Shown here one piece after another: positions 1 through 8,900 of a DNA stretch of 39,579 nt. The stretch is from JBDRHL01 sp043816955. Its GTDB lineage: Bacteria; Planctomycetota; Phycisphaerae; Sedimentisphaerales; CAYZTY01. Under the pieces are notes generated by a model. That model did no database searches. It was not told the DNA's origin and worked only from the letters and a program-made list of their open reading frames with translations. The stretch spans positions 1 to 39,579 of the forward strand of contig JBDRHL010000059.1 in NCBI GenBank assembly GCA_043816955.1, read 5' to 3'. The position numbers were made by a program, and so were the translations under genes. Every line of letters starts with the position of its first letter. The first letter of the stretch is position 1.

Positions 1-1039
1 TGCCGACACTGCCGAGCACACTGGTCGTGACACTTACAAAGCCCTTGAACGAATCTTTTATGAGCAGTGCGAAGTTCACGAAGATAAAGTCAGCGTAAAG
101 AAAAAGACCGGCGGCAATGTAATGCAGAACCCATCTGATCCCGGCGCTTCTTACGATGGCCATAAGGGGCCGGGCTATCAGGTACAGATTGCTGAAACGT
201 GCAATCCTGAAAACGAAGTACAGCTTATAACCTGTGCGATACCGCAGACAGCCGCAGAACCTGACGGCGGTTCTGTCGAAAAGGTTCTTGAAAATTTGGA
301 AACCAACGATCTCCTGCCCGATCAGATGCTTGTCGATACTCATTATACCGGCGATGAGAATGTTCAGCTTGCAGAAGAAAAAGGTGTAGAACTTGTCGGA
401 CCCGCACCGTCAGGTTCGAGTAAAAGCAAAGACGACGAATATGAGCAGTTGAATATAGATGACTTTAATGTTGACGAAGCAACCGAAGAAGTTGTTTGCT
501 GCTCGGCAGGCCAAAAGCCCGAAAGTTCAGAACATAACAGTGAAACAGGCAAAACAAAAACAGTGATGCCCGAATCGGCTTGCAGTCAGTGTGAATTTTT
601 TGAGCAGTGTCCTGTTGAAAAGATCAAGGGCCAGTACAAACTTGAGCATACGGCAAAACAGCGAAGGCTTGCCGGCAGAAGACGTGAGCAGGATACGGAA
701 GTTTTCAGAGAGCGGTACAAAACCCGCGGCGGTATTGAGGCAACCAACAGTGGTTTGAAGCGAAAGACGGGTTTAGGTCAGTTGAGGGTACGAGGCCGAC
801 CGGCGGTTTTTCATGCGATATATCTGAAGGTTGCCGGCTGGAATATTTTACGGGCATCGGTATGCGCGAAAATGCGTGAAATCGTATACGCAAGGGCCAA
901 TATGGCCGTGTTTGGGTTCAATTTTGTGTTTTTGAGGATGTCAATAGCGGCCGAAAGTATTCGTATGGACGCAAAGAGACGATTTTTATTGCATTGCCAG
1001 GAGTTTGAGAAATCTTCAACGCTCAGCCTCGCCGCCTGA
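1..1039 (+). mobile_element. Right part of an IS1182-family insertion sequence
   Basis: Inferred from the transposase alone. The left end is outside the window. The right end was not identified as a terminal repeat and is placed near 1000-1040 because the adjoining acetamidase reads intact into this segment. Confidence 0.6.
2..1039 (+). CDS. IS1182-like DDE transposase, 5' end cut by window edge
   Basis: The reading frame is open from base 2, so the gene begins outside the window; about 345 residues are visible. It would catalyse cut-and-paste transposition. Family evidence: a motif VDTHYTGDENV, resembling the second catalytic Asp region of IS1182/IS1380-type DDE enzymes. Next comes a Cys cluster (CSQCEFFEQCP), as in the C-terminal DDE_Tnp_1_6 segment. 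Last is RYKTRGGIEATNSGLKR, which fits the catalytic Glu motif, followed by GLGQLRVRGR. The first ATG in the visible frame (122) is internal, not a start. The stop at 1037-1039 lies inside the 3' end of the convergent acetamidase gene (17-bp overlap), so the right end of the element must lie at or within that gene's last codons. No terminal inverted repeat can be recognised without the left end. Family call is firm; activity is unknown. Confidence 0.85.
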   Translation, partial: ADTAEHTGRDTYKALERIFYEQCEVHEDKVSVKKKTGGNVMQNPSDPGASYDGHKGPGYQVQIAETCNPENEVQLITCAIPQTAAEPDGGSVEKVLENLETNDLLPDQMLVDTHYTGDENVQLAEEKGVELVGPAPSGSSKSKDDEYEQLNIDDFNVDEATEEVVCCSAGQKPESSEHNSETGKTKTVMPESACSQCEFFEQCPVEKIKGQYKLEHTAKQRRLAGRRREQDTEVFRERYKTRGGIEATNSGLKRKTGLGQLRVRGRPAVFHAIYLKVAGWNILRASVCAKMREIVYARANMAVFGFNFVFLRMSIAAESIRMDAKRRFLLHCQEFEKSSTLSLAA

Positions 1040-1943
1040 GCAAACTTTTGACGCAGGCATCAATGTACGGCTTAACATCTTTGAGTGGAAGTGTAAAAAC
1101 AGCGGTTTTGTGGGAATTAACGAGTTGGCCGATCCCGATATCTCCCAGCAGGCTGCAATACAGCAAGGCTTCCTCAATGCCGATGGTCCTGAGTTGTGCA
1201 ACCATATTAACCATCCGTTTTGTAGCTGTTCTGATTGCCTTGTTGAGGTCGGCATCCGAAGCAACGGTAATAAGGCTTTTATCTGTTTGAATCAGCGGTG
1301 TCGGCCATTGGCAATTTGGCATTACAGAGAAACTCAGTTGGACAACGCCTGCACATTCCATGCCGCCGCCATGTGTCTCACCGGCGCCCTGCAAAGCATG
1401 TAAGTCTCCGATAAAGAACATAGCACCATCCAAGCTGACAGGCAGATATAGTGTCGAGCCAATAGTAATCTGGACGGTATCGAGATTACCGCCATAATCT
1501 CCCTGCTCAGTGGTAAGTGGTTGTTCTTTTTCGGGCCAGGTACCCAATGTTCCGACTACGGGGCGAACGGGCAGCTTATCGATCCCGGGGCCGGTAACAA
1601 TGCCGTTTTGAATACGGTAAAAAACCAGGCGATCCTGGAAATTCTCGGCACCCAGGACACCGAAACCGCTTCCACACGTTGCAAAACCGGAATCGGCACA
1701 TAGGATGTTTTCTATTTGAACTTTCACAATGTCGCCTGCTTTTGCACCGGTAATTTCAATTGGGCCTGTTACAGGATTTGCGACTTTATCAATGAGATCG
1801 CGAAAATTATCACCAGGCCTAAGCTGGTTGCCAAAACAATCCAAGGTGTGTACCTGTACATGTTGGCCGGGCTTAACAGTGCAAATAGGTTCGGGACAGG
1901 CCGTCAACTTACAGAGATTGCCTTGGGGGTAGATATCTTTCAT
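1023..1943 (-). CDS. Acetamidase/formamidase (FmdA_AmdA) family protein
   Basis: A 306-residue cytosolic protein of normal family length. The family hydrolyses short amides such as formamide or acetamide to ammonia and the acid. Motifs seen: NPVTGPIEITGA (about 56-67), GGNLDTVQI (151-159), and the metal-site region GDLHALQGAGE (179-189), followed by a second conserved block GGGMECAGV. The ATG overlaps the stop of the upstream DUF4127 gene as ATGA (bases 1940-1943), which implies translational coupling. It is the last gene of a long minus-strand series. Inference: in a glycan locus it may remove an amide by-product or act on an N-acyl group, but nothing in the sequence fixes the substrate. The last codons run under the 3' end of the IS transposase, so the native C-terminus could be altered. 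Confidence 0.88.
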   Translation of the reverse strand: MKDIYPQGNLCKLTACPEPICTVKPGQHVQVHTLDCFGNQLRPGDNFRDLIDKVANPVTGPIEITGAKAGDIVKVQIENILCADSGFATCGSGFGVLGAENFQDRLVFYRIQNGIVTGPGIDKLPVRPVVGTLGTWPEKEQPLTTEQGDYGGNLDTVQITIGSTLYLPVSLDGAMFFIGDLHALQGAGETHGGGMECAGVVQLSFSVMPNCQWPTPLIQTDKSLITVASDADLNKAIRTATKRMVNMVAQLRTIGIEEALLYCSLLGDIGIGQLVNSHKTAVFTLPLKDVKPYIDACVKSLLRRRG

Positions 1944-3469
1944 AGTGTTCTGCCTCCATCAGAATCAGTATCGATTAAATCGAAAGAAAAATCAAAAGTC
2001 CTCTGCCACATTGAATGGACATTGGAGACTCTATAGTCCGTATGCCAGTATTTATTTATTCTTGCTAAATCTTTCTGCATTATTTTTTCCGCCAAGTTAT
2101 AACATTTTTTCGTGTATGGCATGGGAATAGGATAGGTATCAAAGTCGGGATTTTGTCCGATTGCGCGGATAACTTCGGGCCTAGCATCAACCATGAATGC
2201 CCAGTCCTCGACCAGTCGTTCTACATTCAGCTTGGCGAACTGGGAGGCATTATTAGTTTCTGAGAGTTTTTTGATGATTGCCAAAGTGATCGCTGATCCG
2301 ATGGTATTTGATATTGTATTCCAGCCGGCGTAGACAAAACTATCCAGGGGCGGCTTGAAAGTGAACAGCGTCTCTATCATATTAAGGTCAGCGCCGTTGG
2401 TATAACAGCAATCAGCAATGATCACCTCTTTGCCGGCGGCTCCAGCAAGATTACTGCGGAGCCAGACTGTCAGGTCCGTTACGGTTTTATCCCTGACAAA
2501 ATTTGCCTTACTCATTGCCTGCGGCATCTGTTCAAGATCAGTATTATTAATAAGGCAAATGATATCGGCGCTGTCAAAATCATCGGCATTTGTCACTCCT
2601 GAGGCAATAATATGGCTATCAACGGTCTGGTGAAGCGGAGCAGATTCAAAAGCCGGAATAAGCCCGGTACATTCAGGTCGAAAATATACGGGCAGGATTT
2701 TCAAATTGACCTTATGCTGATCTGTTAAGAGTTTGCTGAGAAGGGTGAATTGCAAATCATCGGTACCGGCATATATCATCACGCGGTCAGCCAAATCGGA
2801 AGAAATTCCGGCAAGCTCCTGAGCTTCTTTTACACTGAATCCATATTCTGCATTATCATCAAGCCCTATGATAAGCCGGGTTATGATGCCTTTCCTTGCC
2901 ATTTCAACAAGCTGTTTGTTAACAGCATGATTACGAGTACGGCGAGTAAGAAAATCGGAAAGAAATTCAGATGGAATCTTTTTTTTTCGATGTTCCGCGA
3001 TCAGTCTGTCCTGTTCATTCTGAAGGCATTCAAATTTGTGGGCATGCCAGCAATATTCAAAAATTTCTTTGCCGTAGTCAGCATAATATTCAGGCTCTTC
3101 GCTGTTGCTGCTGGTTTTGGGCGTTCTCAGGATACTTGCACTGATATACACAGGCATATCAGGCCTGAGCCTGCGTATCCGCTCGAGGTACTTCAAATCA
3201 TCGATAAGGGCTTCAAGGGGTTCACAACCATTACGAGATGGTATAAGGCCGCCATGAAGAAGCATTTCTTTCGAAGCAATGACAGCGTCAATATCTCTGA
3301 GGTCATTAGTTATAGTCTTGATTACTGCCTGCTTATGCGCCGGAGTCTTTTGCAGGCCGACTTGTTCCCGGGGGATAGTTACTAACTCAACACCTGCAAT
3401 TGATGCATATTTGCAAAACAATCCGTGTGTTGTGAACCTGCCGTCAATTGGTAAATAAAGAATCCTCAT
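1940..3469 (-). CDS. DUF4127 family protein
   Basis: A 509-residue protein matching the DUF4127 pattern: an N-terminal LPIDGRFTTHGLFCKYASIAG block, in place of the usual LPLDERPVN. It continues with VTIPREQVG, then DAVIASKEMLLHGGLIPSR, with two further conserved stretches (LDDNAEYGFSVKEAQEL; YAGTDDLQFTLLSKLL). A segment around CYTNGADLN and a late YAGWNTISNTIGSA also fit family style. No biochemical role is known to me for this family. There is no signal peptide or membrane segment, so it is probably cytosolic. Its start has a GGGA ribosome site 8 bases upstream. It is coupled to the acetamidase by a 4-base overlap and follows the URO-D-like gene by 93 bases. Tight coupling with an amidase is the best functional clue available. 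Confidence 0.85.
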   Translation of the reverse strand: MRILYLPIDGRFTTHGLFCKYASIAGVELVTIPREQVGLQKTPAHKQAVIKTITNDLRDIDAVIASKEMLLHGGLIPSRNGCEPLEALIDDLKYLERIRRLRPDMPVYISASILRTPKTSSNSEEPEYYADYGKEIFEYCWHAHKFECLQNEQDRLIAEHRKKKIPSEFLSDFLTRRTRNHAVNKQLVEMARKGIITRLIIGLDDNAEYGFSVKEAQELAGISSDLADRVMIYAGTDDLQFTLLSKLLTDQHKVNLKILPVYFRPECTGLIPAFESAPLHQTVDSHIIASGVTNADDFDSADIICLINNTDLEQMPQAMSKANFVRDKTVTDLTVWLRSNLAGAAGKEVIIADCCYTNGADLNMIETLFTFKPPLDSFVYAGWNTISNTIGSAITLAIIKKLSETNNASQFAKLNVERLVEDWAFMVDARPEVIRAIGQNPDFDTYPIPMPYTKKCYNLAEKIMQKDLARINKYWHTDYRVSNVHSMWQRTFDFSFDLIDTDSDGGRTL

Positions 3470-3562
3470 ACGTTATTCCCATACCGGCCATTCACAAAAG
3501 GATGTTAGGTTTATTATCTTTTTGCATATCACTCTCTCTGATAAGAGAAACAGGTGCGAAGG

Positions 3563-4609
3563 TTACGCAAAATCATTCCTTCCTGCGACGGTATGGATGG
3601 CTTTAGCAAAAGACAGAATATTGCTTTTCGATATACCATCGTCCAGGTCGCCGGCGATAAAAGTGATAGTTTTATTGCCATTATTTCTCTTCAGTAAACC
3701 CTCAATCTCTTGGCAAAATGCAGCATAGTTTGAATCAGCAAGAAAGTCATACTTCATAATATAGAAAAGATGAGCATGGGGGAATAAATTCCTAAAGTAC
3801 CTGACATCAACGTTCCAGTCCAGATCAAAAAATTCTATCGGAATACGGCTGCGATTCTCAAGCTCTTTATAAGCATCGAGATGTGCGTTATCCGTTCGTC
3901 CATGATGATGTATGCCGAAAGGGCGCAGCTTTCGGGCTAATTTCACATCAATGTCCATAACAAATTGCCGGTAAAAATCCGGTGAAAACATGCACATACT
4001 GCAATGGCCGAGTTTATACAAAGGTGGTTTACCCATAAGTGTGTTGGTATATTCTGCTACAGTCATAATCCCATCACCGAGCCGGTTCAGAAAATCCTTC
4101 AGATCTTGCGGTTTTGTAACAATATCCATCATCATTTCTTCGCCGCGGATTTCCAGACCCAGATTAACCACACCATGATGATACAAGTCATAGGTAGGCT
4201 CGACTCGGCCATATTGTTTTTGCATTTGTTCGACTTGTATGCGAATATTCTTCATAGGAAAGCGCTCGGCAAAATCCGGGACAAGACGAAATTCACGCAT
4301 TGCCTGTTCGTTAATGTTCATTGGGAAAGTATCCGGCGGGGAATCTTTATTGAACGTTGTCGGTATTCCGAAGATGGCTTTACCGAGAATTCCTCCACAA
4401 CAGTCTATGTGCGGGCGAGGCTGAGGATTTTCTTTTCCCAGGCCTATTTCGCTAAATAATTCAAATAGTTTACGCTGATATTTCATATCGGCGCAGATTC
4501 GGTATTCGGAATTTAAAAAATAATCCTCAGTAAAATCTATTCTGAGATGTTTATTCTGCCAGCCGATAGAGTGGCAGAAAACAGCGATCGGGAATTTCAC
4601 AGATAGCAT
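3563..4609 (-). CDS. URO-D superfamily protein (methyltransferase/decarboxylase-like), divergent
   Basis: A 348-residue TIM-barrel-type protein of the uroporphyrinogen decarboxylase / methylcobamide methyltransferase superfamily. It is most like the protein at 28490-29590: both share the N-terminal pattern IDFxxxxxxxxEYR, a central xxxLEIRGEEMMMDI / LRIRGPDIMLDM block, and a matching metal-site region. At that site it has GIHHHGRTDNAH (His234-236) where MtaA-type enzymes have His-x-Cys. The late third-ligand segment reads FIAGDLDDG, with Asp rather than Cys. No clear Shine-Dalgarno precedes the ATG, but homology to the second protein extends upstream of later Met codons and supports this start. 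It lies 29 bases after the AGE epimerase gene. It is unlikely to be true HemE. The substrate is unknown, and a methyl transfer or lyase role on a sugar derivative is only inference. Confidence 0.8.
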   Translation of the reverse strand: MLSVKFPIAVFCHSIGWQNKHLRIDFTEDYFLNSEYRICADMKYQRKLFELFSEIGLGKENPQPRPHIDCCGGILGKAIFGIPTTFNKDSPPDTFPMNINEQAMREFRLVPDFAERFPMKNIRIQVEQMQKQYGRVEPTYDLYHHGVVNLGLEIRGEEMMMDIVTKPQDLKDFLNRLGDGIMTVAEYTNTLMGKPPLYKLGHCSMCMFSPDFYRQFVMDIDVKLARKLRPFGIHHHGRTDNAHLDAYKELENRSRIPIEFFDLDWNVDVRYFRNLFPHAHLFYIMKYDFLADSNYAAFCQEIEGLLKRNNGNKTITFIAGDLDDGISKSNILSFAKAIHTVAGRNDFA

Positions 4610-4638
4610 ACTCCAATTGTTAAAAGATAGAATACTTT

Positions 4639-5841
4639 CTACCGGGCTTGGTCCCAGGATTTAGTCTCGGTCATTTTTCCCAGTAATTTCCAGCAATTCA
4701 ACTGCATTCGGGGCAAATGGAAGGGTCCTTTCCACATGTTGCCTTTCAGCGTGGAGGAAACAGTGCCGTCACGATGAAGATAGCCAAACCACTCGCCGTT
4801 TTGCTTATCAGGAAAATGGGCGTAAGCCCAGTCATGAATTTTCCTGTGCCATAAAGCATATTTCTGGTTTCCAGTCAGGTAATACGCCAGCAGTGTAGCG
4901 TATATCGCCTCGTTATGAGGCCACCACAGTTTCATATCATGCTCATACTGCGGACAAGACTTGCCTTTGCAGTCGCGAAAATAATATATACCGCCGTAGT
5001 CTTTGTCCCACCCAATATCCAGCGACCAGTCAAGTATCCGGCAGGCTTTATCAATCAAATTCCTGTTATTATTCTGAGAACATGCCTGCTCCATGATGAA
5101 CCAGCTGGTTTCAATAGCATGGCCTGGGTTGACTTCACGTCCGACAGGTTCATCAAGAAACGCTCCATGAGGACCAACGTTTTCCAGCAAAACCTTAAAC
5201 TCCGGTTTGACAAAATCATCTAAAACTTCTCTGATAGATTCTTCGATAATTTGTTTGTACAGCGAGTCATCATCTATCTGCTGAAGCACCTGAGAAGTTG
5301 CCAACAGAATCATCGGCATTGCATGAGACTTAAGCTGTCTGGTTTGAGGAATTGTTTTCGGCTCCATTAAGTTCGGCTCCTTGTGGTATCGCAGGATCAA
5401 ACGATACAAATCACAAGCCTGTTTTTTTGCTTTTTCATCGCCGCTTGCCTTTGCATATTCGGCCAGTGCGATTACACCAAAAGTTTCAGTAAAAAGGTAT
5501 CGTCGCTTCCTCAGGGGGCGGCCCTGTCTTGTTACGCTGTAGAACATACGGCCGTCCCGGTCGAAACCATATTGTCGAATGAAATCGATCCCATGTTTAG
5601 AGAGCTTAAGCCACTGTTGCTTTTGCTCGACGGTATTATAGAGTTTCGCGAACAGCCAGGTTGTGCGCCCGGCAACCCACATAGGTTTGTCTGTTCCGAC
5701 AATCGAGCCATCTGCATCGAGAAACGTCAGGAATCCCCCACATTCATTGTCTACCGAATGCCTCTGCCAAAACGGCAAAGTATCATTGAGTAAACCATCA
5801 CGATACACATTTAGAAACTCTTTCATCAATTTCGGTAACAC
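4639..5841 (-). CDS. AGE family sugar epimerase/isomerase (N-acylglucosamine 2-epimerase-like)
   Basis: A 400-residue (alpha/alpha)6-barrel enzyme of usual family length. AGE-family enzymes interconvert GlcNAc and ManNAc, or isomerise/epimerise neutral sugars such as mannose, cellobiose or mannobiose. The catalytic residues expected of the family are all visible: Arg59 in WVAGRTTW, His241 in NPGHAIETSW, His309 and Glu311 in WWPHNEA, and His375 in WKGPFHLPRM. Start: a GTG with GAGGAG eight bases upstream is preferred to the ATG at 5826, which has no ribosome site. No signal peptide, so cytosolic. It lies between the giant GH42-like gene and a URO-D-like gene. Specificity for an N-acyl versus a neutral sugar cannot be read from the sequence. 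Confidence 0.9.
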   Translation of the reverse strand: MLPKLMKEFLNVYRDGLLNDTLPFWQRHSVDNECGGFLTFLDADGSIVGTDKPMWVAGRTTWLFAKLYNTVEQKQQWLKLSKHGIDFIRQYGFDRDGRMFYSVTRQGRPLRKRRYLFTETFGVIALAEYAKASGDEKAKKQACDLYRLILRYHKEPNLMEPKTIPQTRQLKSHAMPMILLATSQVLQQIDDDSLYKQIIEESIREVLDDFVKPEFKVLLENVGPHGAFLDEPVGREVNPGHAIETSWFIMEQACSQNNNRNLIDKACRILDWSLDIGWDKDYGGIYYFRDCKGKSCPQYEHDMKLWWPHNEAIYATLLAYYLTGNQKYALWHRKIHDWAYAHFPDKQNGEWFGYLHRDGTVSSTLKGNMWKGPFHLPRMQLNCWKLLGKMTETKSWDQAR

Positions 5842-5931
5842 CTGTATTTCTCCTCAGGAACAGATAAAATACTCTGTGTCGCAAACATAACTATTTATAC
5901 CACAAAGGCTTGCATTCCTGGAAAACTTTCT

Positions 5932-8900
5932 TTACTTTTCTTGCTGAATCAGCAATCTTATCTGGTCGGGTTTAAAGTTCAGTTTCAGATTTTTATCGGA
6001 ATCGACGGTGAATTTTTCGGCTTCGAGAATATCCCAGATAATTTCTCCAGATGAAAAGAACGAGATATTAAATGTCGCATCCCTTGGTTGGCCATGGGTA
6101 TTAATCAATAAAGCCAGTTTCTGTTCGCCAAGATATATTGTCTGATGTGAAATCGGATCAGAAGTCCTAATTGGACGATAAAAGTTTCTTTCTTTCAGAA
6201 AATCAATTTGCGGCACCACTTTTGTCGGCCAGCCCATATCGGAAAAGCTTGTAGGCACAGTAGAAACAATCAAAGGCTGTTTTACATTAGCAGTTGGATA
6301 GCCGATTATCAAAACTTCCCCTTTGCCTACTTTTCTTATTGCAGCAGCAGGCTCACCACCGGAGTAGCCGGCTATAATTTCAGCATCCGGAGCAATATCC
6401 TGAAGAACGCAGTTTGATTGGTTCTGTTTAAGTTCAATGCTGCCATTATCATCCATAAAGCTAACAGTGTTTACAGTATCCGATGGTTTAAACTTTACTC
6501 CAAGCATGTTGTTCAAGGCTTGTATTTGGGGAGAATTCTTTCGAGCGTATTCATCGTAGGCGGCTACTTTACCTTCAGTAATTAATATCCCGCCGGATTT
6601 GACGAAGTCAACTATTTTTTCAGCAGCATTGTTTTCAAGATACAGAGCATAAGGCAGGATCAGAGCCTTTATTCCGGATTCTCTTAATTTACCGACAGCG
6701 TCATCATCGACATATGTCATTGTGAATCCTGCAGCATGATAGGCAAGCCAGCTATAGAACATGGTGTGATCTTTTCCGACCCTCCAATCCTGGATCTGGC
6801 AGGCGCGGGGAAAATAACAGGCAATTTCCGCCTTGATTGGTTCGGCATCGGCGAGCAAGGGCTTCAAAACCCTCAAGGTCGCATTCATTTCACAGGATGC
6901 AATTGCTTCGGGTTTTGGTGAAAGATCAGAATATGCATAACTTAAAGGAGCAAGATCATGGAAATTCCAGTTGAAAAAATATATTCCCTTCAGGCCCATA
7001 GGGACGGCTTCCCAGTATACCCTTAAGGTTTGGGCAGGACTGGGCAGATCTATTGCGTAGGCATTTTCTCTCTCGCAGACGCTGGTCTCTCCAATGACAG
7101 CCCTGGAAGGCTGGTTCAAATAATACTGCTGGTTCAAGACATACAGTACTTCAAAATCTTTTCTGAGGTAATTGTCCTGTCCGAAGAAGCCTTTTGTACT
7201 TCGGGCCTGTTCATAGAAATCAGTTGAGTAAAAATTATACTGACTTCCATAAGGCGCATCCGACCAGTATGAAGAGTTTGACAAACTCTTGGGCGACACG
7301 GGGAGTTTTTCGGGATCATTTTCCCAAATTGCGTCAGCCATAAATTTATTCGACCAGCTCAATGCATAAGCCCTGAATCTGATCCATTCATAAAGTAAGC
7401 ATCTTGGATTTCCAGGCAGGGGTAATTTGTCATTGCTTTTTTTAAGATGCTGCCTTGGCTTTCCCGCAGCCGGCGGAACATTTAATGTATCCGGGTCCGG
7501 AAGTTTGCGCAGTTGCTCCGCTGTTGGAGGTTTGATTTGATCAAAAGACTCATATCGGCTCAGCGCAACCTCATTAAAATTGTTAATTGTTTTGAATCTC
7601 TTTTTGAGCCAGGCTTGAAATGCCTTTACAGATTGTTCATCATACCCACCCTGGCCAACTAAAGGCTCATTATTCGCAAATAAGGCGTTGTTAACGGTAG
7701 GCAAAGAAGTTATAACCGGCATAGCGTGTTTAAGATAATTATTCAGCGCATTATAGATTTTTGGTTTTTCAACAAGATCAGGCGGCGTTAACGGCCACTT
7801 TCCAAACAAATGATCGTGGTGAGTACCATCTGATTTTTCTGCAAAGTCGTTCGAATAATCCTTTTCCACCCAAGGCGGAAAATATTCATCCAGCCACGAC
7901 CCGATGACGGGCATGCTTCTCTCTACGCCTGCCGCAGCTAATTTTGAGTAAAGCTCTTTCAAGTGGTTATAGTGATATTCGTCTTTTTTTGGCTCAACGT
8001 AACTCCAGTTCAAACCCAATGTTACATCTTTGACCCTCATGTTTTCAAGGATTTCGAATACCTTGTTTGCCCTGACTGGATCCCTATAAGCAGGTTTTGG
8101 AGAATTCAAAAGAACATCCTGCAGACAAATTGAGAATCCCCAGTTCCATATAGTATTGCTTATTTTCCCGGGCCTCTTCAGCATAACCAGGTTTTTACGT
8201 ACGATGCTTTCCTTCTCCAGTAAAGACCTATGAGATTCCATCATTTTGTCGAACATGTCCTGTGCCTGTGCCCATCTGGCTACTTTTATATATTCTATAA
8301 TCGCTCCCAAGCGGATGAGCGTTTTTTCCGAATCAATGGCAACCATCAGGTCGTCGAGATTCTGGTTACCAAGATCATCCTTCAGGGCATCATAGTTTGC
8401 CTCTAATAGTTTCCTGAATTCTTTTAATTTGTCATGTAATTCATTTTGTGCATTTGCTATGTTTTGCTTTATGCAAGGCAAAGCTAAGGCGATTTCGTTG
8501 GCTTTTTCTACGGTTATTCGACTTTGTATCTTTGGCAATGTAACCAAATCACCGGGTATTGCCTGCCATTCTTTGAAGCTTTTGCTCAGCCCGTCGTTAA
8601 TCCGGGTTGTCGTTGTCAAAGCAGATTCACATTTTTCCCATTCATCCAGCTCATCTAAATTAGTGACAACCGTGACTTGTGGAATTGGTTGCTGTAACTG
8701 TTCTTCCGAGCAGGTTGATTTTTGGATAACAAACTCTATCTGCTGGTTGTACTTAATTCCTTTTTGGTAATGATAATTTTCCCACCCTGTCCTCCAGCTA
8801 AAGACATCCTGGTCAAAAGTCTTATGTTCCCACCTGTCTCCCGCCTGGTAAACATCAGCGCTTTTGGATTTTCCTTTTATTGCAACTGCAGCCCACCTGT

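Noticed and set aside
2750..3385. 211-residue plus-strand frame
   Set aside because: It lies wholly antisense to the well-supported DUF4127 gene, has no family features or ribosome site, and is composed of low-complexity Phe/Ile/Lys stretches.
3563..4609. True uroporphyrinogen decarboxylase (hemE)
   Set aside because: None of the four URO-D paralogues sits near haem genes and all diverge strongly at the N-terminus and metal-site region.
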